Source: an uncultured Clostridia bacterium (GTDB lineage Bacteria > Bacillota > Clostridia > TANB77 > CAG-508). From it: DNA of 34,510 bases. The position numbers and the translations under genes were made by a program. The DNA is taken from contig CALXZU010000014.1 of assembly GCA_944393325.1 (NCBI GenBank), positions 1-34,510 of the forward strand, read 5' to 3'. The notes beneath the pieces were generated by a model. It was given only the letters and a program-made list of their open reading frames with translations, ran no database searches and was not told the DNA's origin. Each line of letters opens with the position of its first letter. Positions within the stretch are counted from its first letter, which is position 1. This document shows positions 24,477 through 31,907 of this stretch, in pieces.

Positions 24477-25433
24477 TTATTTGTCACCACTTAAAAAATT
24501 CATAACTAAATCTATAATTATTTCCTTTTCTTTTGGATTAGACTCAGCAATAAGTAATGTTAATGCTACCAAAGTATTATTATCTATTGTTTGATTTCCA
24601 TCTTTATATAATATTCCATAAAAGTTTAAAAAATATATAAATAATGTAGCAGCTATTCTTTTATTTCCATCTGTAAACACATGGTTTTTAACAACTAAAT
24701 ATAAGAAATTTGCACCTTTTTCTTCTATGCTTTTATATACATCTTGTCCTCCAAATGTTTGATATATATTTCCTATTATTGACTCTAATCCATTATTTCT
24801 TTCGAGTGCAAATAATTCACTTTCTTCATTAAACTTAAGTTTGTTAATAACATCTATACAGTCTTCATATTTTATTATTCTTTTATCTATATTTCCCTTT
24901 ACTTTTTTTAATTTTTTATGATCATAATCATCTAATATGTTTAATGCTTTAGAATAACTTCCAATTACTTTTAATATTTCTTTTGCATCATTTCCTTCTA
25001 ATCTTTCATCAATTCTATTTGCTATATCTATTAATTTTATTGTTTTTTCTAAATATTCTAATCTTTTTTGATTTACTGCATAACCTTTTAACATATAATC
25101 TTTTAAAATTCTAGTTGCCCATCTTCTAAAAGCAATACCTTGTTTACTGTTTACCCTATATCCAACAGAAATAATCATATCTAAATTATAATATTGAACA
25201 TTATATTTTTTTCCGTCTTCTGCAGTATGCTCAAAAAATGAGCATACTGAATTTTCTTCTAGTTCTTCATCTTTATAAATATTTTGAATATGCCTAGTAA
25301 TAGTTCTTCTGTCTTTTCCAAACAATTCTGCCATTTGCTTTTGTGTAAGCCATACTGTATCATCTTTTAAATTTACTTCTAACTTCACCCCTTGATTTTC
25401 AAATAGAATAATTTCATTCTTTTTCTCTTCCAT
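24477..25433 (-). CDS. RhuM-family protein with C-terminal Fic/Doc domain
   Basis: This 318-residue protein has an N-terminal RhuM/DNA-binding-like region (V-W-L-T-Q-K-Q-M-A-E-L-F-G, Y-N-L-D-M-I-I-S-V-G-Y-R-V-N-S, F-R-R-W-A-T). A C-terminal Doc-type Fic domain carries the motif H-V-F-T-D-G-N-K-R. Fic/Doc enzymes transfer AMP or phosphate to protein targets such as EF-Tu. This architecture is common in bacterial defence and toxin-like genes. The motif retains the catalytic His and the Asn-Lys-Arg anion-binding residues, so the domain looks active. No antitoxin gene is adjacent, so any inhibitor would be in cis or elsewhere. AAAGGA precedes the ATG. Confidence 0.85.
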   Translation of the reverse strand: MEEKKNEIILFENQGVKLEVNLKDDTVWLTQKQMAELFGKDRRTITRHIQNIYKDEELEENSVCSFFEHTAEDGKKYNVQYYNLDMIISVGYRVNSKQGIAFRRWATRILKDYMLKGYAVNQKRLEYLEKTIKLIDIANRIDERLEGNDAKEILKVIGSYSKALNILDDYDHKKLKKVKGNIDKRIIKYEDCIDVINKLKFNEESELFALERNNGLESIIGNIYQTFGGQDVYKSIEEKGANFLYLVVKNHVFTDGNKRIAATLFIYFLNFYGILYKDGNQTIDNNTLVALTLLIAESNPKEKEIIIDLVMNFLSGDK

Positions 25434-25496
25434 AATACAACATCCTTTCTTTTTAATTTAATAATTTAATTTGACCGTTCTAAAATTGCTATTCGC

Positions 25497-25525
25497 ATTT
25501 TACTATTAATTTAATATTTTGTCAA
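25497..25525 (-). promoter_or_regulatory. sigma-A type promoter of the RhuM-Fic gene
   Basis: Minus strand TTGACA (25525-25520), 17-nt spacer, TAAAAT (25502-25497), about 65 nt before the ATG. Confidence 0.65.
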
Positions 25526-25571
25526 TAGTTTTATTTACTTTTTTATAAATTTTTCCTTTAAAATAAAAGAA

Positions 25572-25605
25572 GCTAATTAGATAAAACATATTTATCTAAT
25601 TTAGC
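25572..25605 (-). terminator. terminator after recA
   Basis: Long stem GCTAAATTAGATAAA/TTTATCTAATTAGC with one bulge, then a T-rich run on the minus strand. Confidence 0.85.
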
Positions 25606-25630
25606 CCCTATATTTTAATAAAATATTTAA

Positions 25631-26681
25631 TTATTCTTCATCTTCCTCTTCTTTACTAGGTAAATCTTCTCCTAGACTTTGTTCAAATGCTTTAGCAAAA
25701 TTGTCTCTTACTTTAGCTTCTATTTCATTAAGCATTTCTGGATTTTCTCTTAAGTATTTTTTAACATTTTCTCTTCCTTGACCTATTCTTTCACCATTAT
25801 AACTAAACCAAGAACCTGCTTTTTCTACAATATCTAAGTTTACTGCCATATCTAAAATATTTCCTTCTTTAGAAATACCTTGTCCATATACTACATCAAA
25901 TTCTGCTTCTCTAAATGGTGGTGCAACTTTATTTTTTACAACTTTGACACGTACTCTATTTCCTTTAATTTCTCCATCTTGTTTAATATTTTCTATTTTT
26001 CTAATATCCATTCTAACAGATGCATAGAATTTTAAAGCACGTCCACCTGTAGTTGTTTCTGGATTTCCAAACATAACCCCAATTTTTTCTCTTAATTGAT
26101 TTATAAATATTAAAACTGTTTTAGATTTATTAATTGCTCCTGCAAGTTTTCTTAGTGCTTGAGACATAAGTCTTGCTTGAAGACCCATATGAGAATCTCC
26201 CATATCACCATCTATTTCAGCCTTTGGAACTAATGCTGCAACAGAGTCTACTACTACTACATCTAATGCTCCACTTCTAATTAGACTTTCCGTAATTTCT
26301 AATGCTTGTTCTCCTGTGTCTGGTTGTGAAACTATTAAATTATCTATATCCACTCCTAATTTTCTTGCATAAACTGGATCTAAAGCATGTTCTGCATCAA
26401 TAAATGCTGCTTCTCCTCCCATTTTTTGTGCTTCTGCAATTATATGTAATGCCAATGTTGTTTTACCAGATGATTCTGGCCCGTATACTTCTATAATTCT
26501 ACCTCTTGGAACTCCTCCTATACCTAATGCTATATCCAGGCTTAAAGCTCCTGTTGGTATTGCTTCTATTTCCATAGCTTTAAAATCTCCGAAGTTTCAT
26601 TACTGAACCTTTTCCAAATTGTTTTTCTATTTGACTCATAGCCACTTCTAATGCTTTTTTCTTTTCTGCGTTTTCTTCCAT
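25631..26681 (-). CDS. recA: RecA recombinase, read through a +1 shift at CGG
   Basis: Strand-exchange ATPase and SOS co-protease. The ATG at 26681 follows GGAGG and reads [10 protein letters not shown], then the conserved N-terminal [13 protein letters not shown] (30 codons). The next codon is CGG, and the zero frame stops two codons later (AGA TTT TAA). Skipping the C gives [14 protein letters not shown], restoring the near-universal K-L-G and continuing without a gap through Walker A G-P-E-S-S-G-K-T (67-74), the [11 protein letters not shown] loop L2 and an acidic tail. The total is 349 residues, the normal length. An internal ATG at 26575 could give an N-truncated form lacking the polymerisation helix, but the upstream frame is perfectly conserved, so one shifted protein is the better reading. 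Confidence 0.95.
26588..26591 (-). other. +1 frameshift site CGGA in recA
   Basis: Context is GTA ATG AAA CTT C GGA GAT TTT AAA. This is the best evidence site: the family glycine of M-K-L-G sits exactly at GGA, and both flanks are highly conserved. Without a shift the product is 33 residues. Confidence 0.95.
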
Positions 26682-26700
26682 TATTTTTCCTCCTTATTTT

Positions 26701-26712
26701 GAACTTTTGTTT
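26701..26712 (-). promoter_or_regulatory. candidate LexA (SOS) box of recA
   Basis: GAACTTTTGTTT matches the Gram-positive core GAAC-N4-GTTY and lies 10 nt downstream of the recA -10 box, a position where LexA would block transcription. lexA is not in the window. Confidence 0.6.
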
Positions 26713-26721
26713 GATATACTT

Positions 26722-26749
26722 ATTATATACCAAATATTTGTTTTGTCAA
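26722..26749 (-). promoter_or_regulatory. sigma-A type promoter of recA
   Basis: Minus strand TTGACA (26749-26744), 16-nt spacer containing the palindrome CAAATATTTG, TATAAT (26727-26722), about 40 nt before the start codon. Confidence 0.75.
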
Positions 26750-26773
26750 TATCTTTTTTGAAATTTTTTATTT

Positions 26774-28360
26774 TTATTTATACCAACCTTCTATTCCATA
26801 AAATTGATAAAACCATGTTGGTGTTATATCTCCTACTAATCCTGAATTATAAGCTATTGTATATTTATTATTATATAAACTTATATAAGGCATATCAGTT
26901 TTATAGATTTCGGCTAATCTTTTGTAATCTTCTATTAGAATATTTTCATCTGTCGTGTTTTTAGTTTCATTTAATAAATTTGTAACTTCCTCATTTGTAT
27001 AATTAACAATATTATTGTTTCCAAAAAAAGTATCTAAGTTTGGACTAGGTGATAATGTCATTGAACATAAGGCAATATCAAAACTTCTTGAATTTATTAA
27101 ATTATTATATTGTTCGTCAGATGCTTGTACAATATTTATTATAAAACCTTGTGCTTCTAATTGTCCTTCTATATTTTGAGCAACTGCAACTTTTGTGCTA
27201 TCACTTGCTCTTACAAGAATACTTAGCTCAATTCTTATAGTCCTTCTATTTTCTGTTTTCTGCCATGAACCACTTCTTAAAGTCCATCCTGCATCTGTTA
27301 GTTCCTTTTTAGCTTGTTCTGCATTGTAACCACTACTTGTATCTTGGTCTTGATATAACCAGTTGCCATAATCAAGAGGAAAATTACTTGTAAAGCACTT
27401 ATTTCCTAATACATTTGTATTTATATTATCTTTGTCAATAGAGTATGAAATTGCTTTTCTAACCTCTGGTCTTTTTAAATAATTATTTGAAATATTTAAA
27501 GCTAAAAAAGTATGTTCTCTTCCCTTTATTTCTCTTGGGGTATAACCAATAGTTCCAATATAATCTTGTATATTTTCATTATCTGTTGCGATTAGATCTA
27601 TGCTACCTACTTTAAAACTATTATATAACTCTCCTATTGAAGAATATAAATTTACTGTTATTGTTTCTATTACACTATTTTTTTCTTTATTCCAATAACC
27701 AGTATTTTTTGTTAATGTTATATATGAGTCTTGGACTTCTGTTATTTTAAACATACCTGTTCCTACAGGTGAAGTATTTTTACTACTTGTTAGAAAATCT
27801 TCTCCTAAATAATCATTGTTTGAAAGAATAGGAAATGTTAAATTATATTCAAAAAATGGTATATCACTATCTAAGTTAATTCTTACAGTATAATCATCTA
27901 CAATATCTACTCCAACTACATTTTGGACATTTGCAGAATAAATTGTGTCAGTATCTTTTAACCTGTCAATTGTAAATTTAACATCTTGAGCTGTAAGTGC
28001 CTGTCCATTAGACCATCTTACATTCTCTCTAAGTTTAATTAAATATGAATTTCCACTTTCTTTTGCCCATTCTGTTGCCAAACACGCCTCTGCTTTATAA
28101 TCTGATGTTAAATTTACTAGTGGCTCATATATTAATTTAGTTATATTTTGAACATTTTTGTTTTTACTAAGAATAGGATTTATTGTATCAAATTCTGCTA
28201 TTCCTAATTTTAATTCTTTTATTCTTTCATCTTGATTACTTGCTGTATATTCTTCTTCTTGTTTTTTTATTTCTTCATCTTGTCTTATTCTATATACTGA
28301 AATAATTAAAATGATAATAACAAATATAATAAAAACATATTTAATCCAATTTGATTTCAT
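26774..28360 (-). CDS. family 5 extracellular solute (peptide)-binding protein
   Basis: OppA/DppA-type substrate-binding protein of ABC peptide importers. An N-terminal membrane anchor (Y-V-F-I-I-F-V-I-I-I-L-I-I-S-V, residues 8-22) takes the place of a lipobox cysteine. It is followed by L-I-Y-E-P-L-V, W-A-K-E-S-G-N-S-Y-L-I-K-L-R-E-N-V-R-W-S-N-G and R-K-A-I-S-Y-S-I-D. The start chosen is ATG 28360 after AAGGAG; the longer reading begins within the leader. The product is 528 residues. No permease or ATPase genes lie nearby, so it is an orphan binding protein or serves a remote transporter. Confidence 0.88.
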   Translation of the reverse strand: MKSNWIKYVFIIFVIIILIISVYRIRQDEEIKKQEEEYTASNQDERIKELKLGIAEFDTINPILSKNKNVQNITKLIYEPLVNLTSDYKAEACLATEWAKESGNSYLIKLRENVRWSNGQALTAQDVKFTIDRLKDTDTIYSANVQNVVGVDIVDDYTVRINLDSDIPFFEYNLTFPILSNNDYLGEDFLTSSKNTSPVGTGMFKITEVQDSYITLTKNTGYWNKEKNSVIETITVNLYSSIGELYNSFKVGSIDLIATDNENIQDYIGTIGYTPREIKGREHTFLALNISNNYLKRPEVRKAISYSIDKDNINTNVLGNKCFTSNFPLDYGNWLYQDQDTSSGYNAEQAKKELTDAGWTLRSGSWQKTENRRTIRIELSILVRASDSTKVAVAQNIEGQLEAQGFIINIVQASDEQYNNLINSRSFDIALCSMTLSPSPNLDTFFGNNNIVNYTNEEVTNLLNETKNTTDENILIEDYKRLAEIYKTDMPYISLYNNKYTIAYNSGLVGDITPTWFYQFYGIEGWYK

Positions 28361-28370
28361 ATAACTCCTT

Positions 28371-28417
28371 AAGGCACAAAAACCCATTACTTCCTAAGTC
28401 ATGAGAGGAGTGCCCTT
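28371..28417 (-). promoter_or_regulatory. possible structured leader before the peptide-binding protein
   Basis: Minus strand AAGGGCAC pairs with GTGCCTT immediately before the ribosome site AAGGAG, and GGAG/CTCC pairing within the upstream arm offers an alternative fold. It could control ribosome access. No known riboswitch class is recognised. Confidence 0.3.
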
Positions 28418-28530
28418 CCTCCTTTAATATCTTAAATACTTTTACTACTTATATTCACCTTTGTACATTAGTATAATACATTAATTTTTTAAAAATTTCA
28501 AGTAATTTTATAATTTCACAAAAAATTAAA

Positions 28531-28545
28531 CAGGCTTTTAGCCTG
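28531..28545 (-). terminator. terminator after spoVS
   Basis: CAGGCT/AGCCTG stem with a 3-nt loop, then TTTAATTTTTT on the minus strand. Confidence 0.85.
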
Positions 28546-28561
28546 CCTTTATATTTTCATT

Positions 28562-28825
28562 TTATGTTCTTGACTCTACTATTAGCTTTATTCCAGTTCT
28601 ATCTTCTCCTTCAACCTCAACTTCTGCAAATGCTGGAATACATACTAAGTCTACTCCTGATGGCGCTACAAAACCTCTTGCTATTGCCACCGCCTTTACT
28701 GCTTGATTTAATGCTCCTGCTCCGATTGCTTGCATTTCTGCTTTGTTTGATTCTTTTACCAATCCAGCAATTGCACCTGCTACTGAATTTGGATTTGATT
28801 TTGATGAAATCTTTAAAATTTCCAT
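28562..28825 (-). CDS. spoVS: SpoVS, stage V sporulation protein S
   Basis: This 87-residue Alba-like protein begins M-E-I-L-K-I-S-S-K-S-N-P-N-S-V-A-G-A-I-A and carries A-I-G-A-G-A-L-N-Q-A-V-K-A-V-A-I-A-R-G and the conserved V-C-I-P-A-F-A-E-V-E. It is required for late sporulation and septation control in Bacillus. AGGAGG precedes the ATG. It follows ymdB by about 140 nt, and rny-ymdB-spoVS is the conserved order. Confidence 0.97.
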   Translation of the reverse strand: MEILKISSKSNPNSVAGAIAGLVKESNKAEMQAIGAGALNQAVKAVAIARGFVAPSGVDLVCIPAFAEVEVEGEDRTGIKLIVESRT

Positions 28826-28969
28826 TTTCTTTTGCCTCCTAAATTTTTATTTTTGTTGTTGCAACTTTTACATTTTTATTTTACAATATTTGGAAATAAA
28901 TGTAAATAGTTTTCTGGAAATTATTGGAATTTTTCATCGCAATAAAAATTCTTTTTCGACAAATTAATT

Positions 28970-29740
28970 TTATATTCTAATTCTTTCTATTTGTTTTACC
29001 TTATTTGTAGTATTATCTACATCAAATATAACACCATTTAACATACATTCTCCCTCTGCTATTTTATATCTTTCTGGGAGAGTTGTTTCAAATCTTTTTA
29101 TTGAAACATCTTTATCCATTCCTATAACTGAATTTTTAGGTCCTGTCATTCCTATATCTGTTATATATGCTGTTCCTTTTTCTAATATTGTTTCATCAGC
29201 TGTCTGTACATGTGTATGTGTTCCAAAAATTGCCGTAACCTTTCCATCCAAATAATAGCCTAAAGCAATTTTTTCAGCTGTGGCTTCTGCATGGAAGTCA
29301 ATTATTATAATATCTGCTTTTCCTTTTAAATTTTCCACTATTTTCTTTCCTATTAAAAATGGATTTTCTGATAATACATTCACATCTACTCTTCCTATTA
29401 AATTTATTACAGCTATTTTTTTACCCAAAACCTCATAAATACCATATCCTTTTCCAGGAACACCTTTACAATAATTTGCAGGTCTAATAAGTTTTGGATG
29501 GTTTATAAATTTAAATATATCTTTCTTTCCCCATGTATGATTTCCCATTGTTATTACATCTACATTTTCTTCTAAAATATCTTTAAAATTTTTTTCAGTA
29601 ATTCCCATTCCTTCTCCTGCATTTTCTCCATTTACTATAACAAAGTCTATTTTTTTATTTTCTCTTATCTCCCTTAAAGACTCTTTCATCTTTTTAACTC
29701 CACTATTTCCGACTATATCGCCTATTGCTAATATTTTCAA
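28970..29740 (-). CDS. ymdB: YmdB-type metallophosphoesterase
   Basis: Two-metal phosphodiesterase (TIGR00282 family) active on 2',3' or 3',5' cyclic nucleotides. It influences biofilm and late adaptive choices in Bacillus. Metal-binding motifs are G-D-I-V-G, G-E-N-A-G-E-G, G-N-H-T-W-G, D-F-H-A-E-A-T-A-E-K and G-T-H-T-H-V-Q-T-A-D. The protein is 256 residues. It is located directly after rny, with which it is classically paired. Confidence 0.96.
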   Translation of the reverse strand: MKILAIGDIVGNSGVKKMKESLREIRENKKIDFVIVNGENAGEGMGITEKNFKDILEENVDVITMGNHTWGKKDIFKFINHPKLIRPANYCKGVPGKGYGIYEVLGKKIAVINLIGRVDVNVLSENPFLIGKKIVENLKGKADIIIIDFHAEATAEKIALGYYLDGKVTAIFGTHTHVQTADETILEKGTAYITDIGMTGPKNSVIGMDKDVSIKRFETTLPERYKIAEGECMLNGVIFDVDNTTNKVKQIERIRI

Positions 29741-29864
29741 TCTAATTCCTTCTTTCTTTAAATATTTACTTTAATATAATACTACATATTAAGAAAATAA
29801 TCAAATATATACTTATTGAAAAGTTTAAAAAAGAAACAATTAATATAATGTGATTAAATAAATA

Positions 29865-29886
29865 AAAGAGAGGTTTCCCTCTCTTT
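29865..29886 (-). terminator. terminator after rny
   Basis: AAAGAGAGG/CCTCTCTTT stem with a 4-nt loop, then TTATTTATTTAAT on the minus strand. It may be partial, since ymdB follows. Confidence 0.75.
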
Positions 29887-29887
29887 C

Positions 29888-31435
29888 CTATTTTGCATAA
29901 TCTACTACCCTTGTTTCTCTTATAACATTTACTTTAATTTGTCCTGGATAGTCCATTTCAGCTTCTACTCTCTTTGCAACATCTCTTGCCAAAATTGTCA
30001 TTTGGTCATCAGATATTTTTTCTGGTTTTACAACAATTCTTATTTCGCGACCTGCTTGAATTGCAAAAGATTTTTCTACTCCTTCAAATGAATCTGCAAT
30101 TTCTTCTAAGTTTTGTAATCTTTTAATATATGCTTCTAACGTTTCCCTTCTTGCTCCAGGTCTTGAAGCTGATATTGCGTCTGCTGCTTGTACTAAAACT
30201 GCTTCTAAAGTTTGTGGTTCAACATCTCCATGATGTGCCTCTACTGCATTTATAACAAGTGGATTTTCTTTAAATTTCTTTAATATTTCAACACCAATTT
30301 CTACATGTGTTCCTTCCATATCATGGTCTAATGCTTTTCCTAAATCATGTAATAATCCTGCTCTTCTTGCAAGTTTAGTGTCTAATCCTAATTCATCAGC
30401 CATTATTCTTGCTAAATTTGATACTTCTATTGAATGGTTTAATACATTTTGTCCATAAGAAGTTCTGTATTTCAATTTTCCAATTAATTTTACTATATCC
30501 GGATGAAGACCAATAACTCCTGTTTCTAATACTGCTCTTTCTCCTTCTTCTTTAATTGTGTTCTCTACTTCTTCCTTAGCCTTTTCAACCATTTCTTCAA
30601 TTTTAGCTGGGTGAATTCTTCCATCATCTATTAGTTTTTCTAACGCAATTTTTGCCACTTCTCTTCTTAATGGATCAAATCCTGATAATACAACAGCTTC
30701 AGGTGTATCATCTATTATTAAATCAATTCCTGTTAATGTCTCTAATGCTTTTATGTTTCTTCCTTCTCTACCAATTATTCTTCCTTTCATTTCATCATTA
30801 GGAAGAGCTACAATTGATACAGTAGTTTCTTGAGAATGGTCTGCTGCGCATTTTTGTATAGCATAACTTAGCATTTCCTTTGCTTCTTTGTTTACAGTCT
30901 CTTTTGCTTTTTGTTCTTGTTCTCTAATTAGCGCTGCTTTTTCTGATACTAATTCTTTTTCCATTTCAGATAATAATCTTTGTTTTGCTTCTTCTTTACT
31001 CAAGGCTGCAATTTTTTGTAATTCTACTATTTCTTGGTCATATAGTTTTTCTAACTCTTCTTTTTGCCTTTCTAAGTCTTGAGCTTCTTTTTCTAATTCT
31101 CTTTCCTTTTTTTCAAAATTATCTGCACGTTTTTCAAGATTTTCTTCTTTTTGAATTAATCTTGCTTCTTGTTTTTGTACTTCGCCTCTTCTTTCTTTAA
31201 TCTCTTGATCTAATTCTTTTCGACTAGCTATAATTTCTTCTTTTGCTTTAAAAATTTCTTCTTTTTTTAAATTTTCAGCTTCTATTTTAGCTAAATCAAC
31301 TAATCTTTTTGCTTCATTTTCTGCTCCTTGTATTTTAGACTCTGCAATTTTTTTTCTATACGCCATACCAATTGGTATTCCAATTGCAAGTGAGATTAAG
31401 ACAGAAGCGATTACTATTACTATTGTCATAATCAA
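29888..31435 (-). CDS. rny: ribonuclease Y
   Basis: Membrane-anchored endoribonuclease that initiates mRNA decay in Firmicutes. An N-terminal membrane helix (residues 3-25) leads into a long Glu/Lys/Gln coiled coil (about 30-195). A KH domain follows with [15 protein letters not shown], then an HD domain with [12 protein letters not shown]. The protein is 515 residues, typical. It has its own promoter at 31521-31549 and is followed by ymdB and spoVS. Confidence 0.98.
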   Translation of the reverse strand: MIMTIVIVIASVLISLAIGIPIGMAYRKKIAESKIQGAENEAKRLVDLAKIEAENLKKEEIFKAKEEIIASRKELDQEIKERRGEVQKQEARLIQKEENLEKRADNFEKKERELEKEAQDLERQKEELEKLYDQEIVELQKIAALSKEEAKQRLLSEMEKELVSEKAALIREQEQKAKETVNKEAKEMLSYAIQKCAADHSQETTVSIVALPNDEMKGRIIGREGRNIKALETLTGIDLIIDDTPEAVVLSGFDPLRREVAKIALEKLIDDGRIHPAKIEEMVEKAKEEVENTIKEEGERAVLETGVIGLHPDIVKLIGKLKYRTSYGQNVLNHSIEVSNLARIMADELGLDTKLARRAGLLHDLGKALDHDMEGTHVEIGVEILKKFKENPLVINAVEAHHGDVEPQTLEAVLVQAADAISASRPGARRETLEAYIKRLQNLEEIADSFEGVEKSFAIQAGREIRIVVKPEKISDDQMTILARDVAKRVEAEMDYPGQIKVNVIRETRVVDYAK

Positions 31436-31520
31436 TACACCTCTTTCTTATTTATTTTTCAATGTTCGAATAAAATATATATACCTTTTTATTTAAAATA
31501 TATTTTTTCCTACATATTAT

Positions 31521-31549
31521 ATTTTAACTGTATTCTGTAAAACTGTCAA
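31521..31549 (-). promoter_or_regulatory. sigma-A type promoter of rny
   Basis: Minus strand TTGACA (31549-31544), 17-nt spacer, TAAAAT (31526-31521), about 86 nt before the ATG. Confidence 0.75.
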
Positions 31550-31597
31550 GTAATTTTAACGTTAAATTTTCATAAAAATGTAACACAATTGTAACAA

Positions 31598-31906
31598 TTA
31601 TATTTTTTTATAATTATCCACATCTATTTTCTCATCGTTAAAAAAAACTCTACTTAAATCTTTACTTTCTATAAGTAACTCCTTCTTTTCTTTAGATAAT
31701 TTTTTAATATGATATTCTAATTTAGAAGCAAGAGACTTATTTTCAGCCTCCCATACAGCTTCTAACTTTTTAGCAATATGTGTATATGTATATTTTGCAC
31801 ATTTTTCATTTTTAGAAAAATGTTCTTCCATTCTTCTATCTATATCAGTAGTAATACCCGTATAGATGCTATTATCTTTACATCTTAGCATATATATGTA
31901 ATACAT
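31598..31906 (-). CDS. GIY-YIG nuclease-superfamily protein (YazA/YhbQ type)
   Basis: Small single-domain protein of 102 residues with the signature Y-Y-I-Y-M-L-R-C-K-D-N-S-I-Y-T-G-I-T-T-D, R-R-M-E-E-H and a C-terminal basic helix. This UPF0213 group is assigned to nucleases of the GIY-YIG fold, but cellular substrates are unclear. Its ATG comes 1 nt after the frameshift-extended stop of the upstream HTH/BNR gene (TAAAATG), with GAGGTG inside that extension. This spacing supports the extended reading of the upstream gene and implies translational coupling. Confidence 0.9.
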   Translation of the reverse strand: MYYIYMLRCKDNSIYTGITTDIDRRMEEHFSKNEKCAKYTYTHIAKKLEAVWEAENKSLASKLEYHIKKLSKEKKELLIESKDLSRVFFNDEKIDVDNYKKI

Positions 31907-31907
31907 T

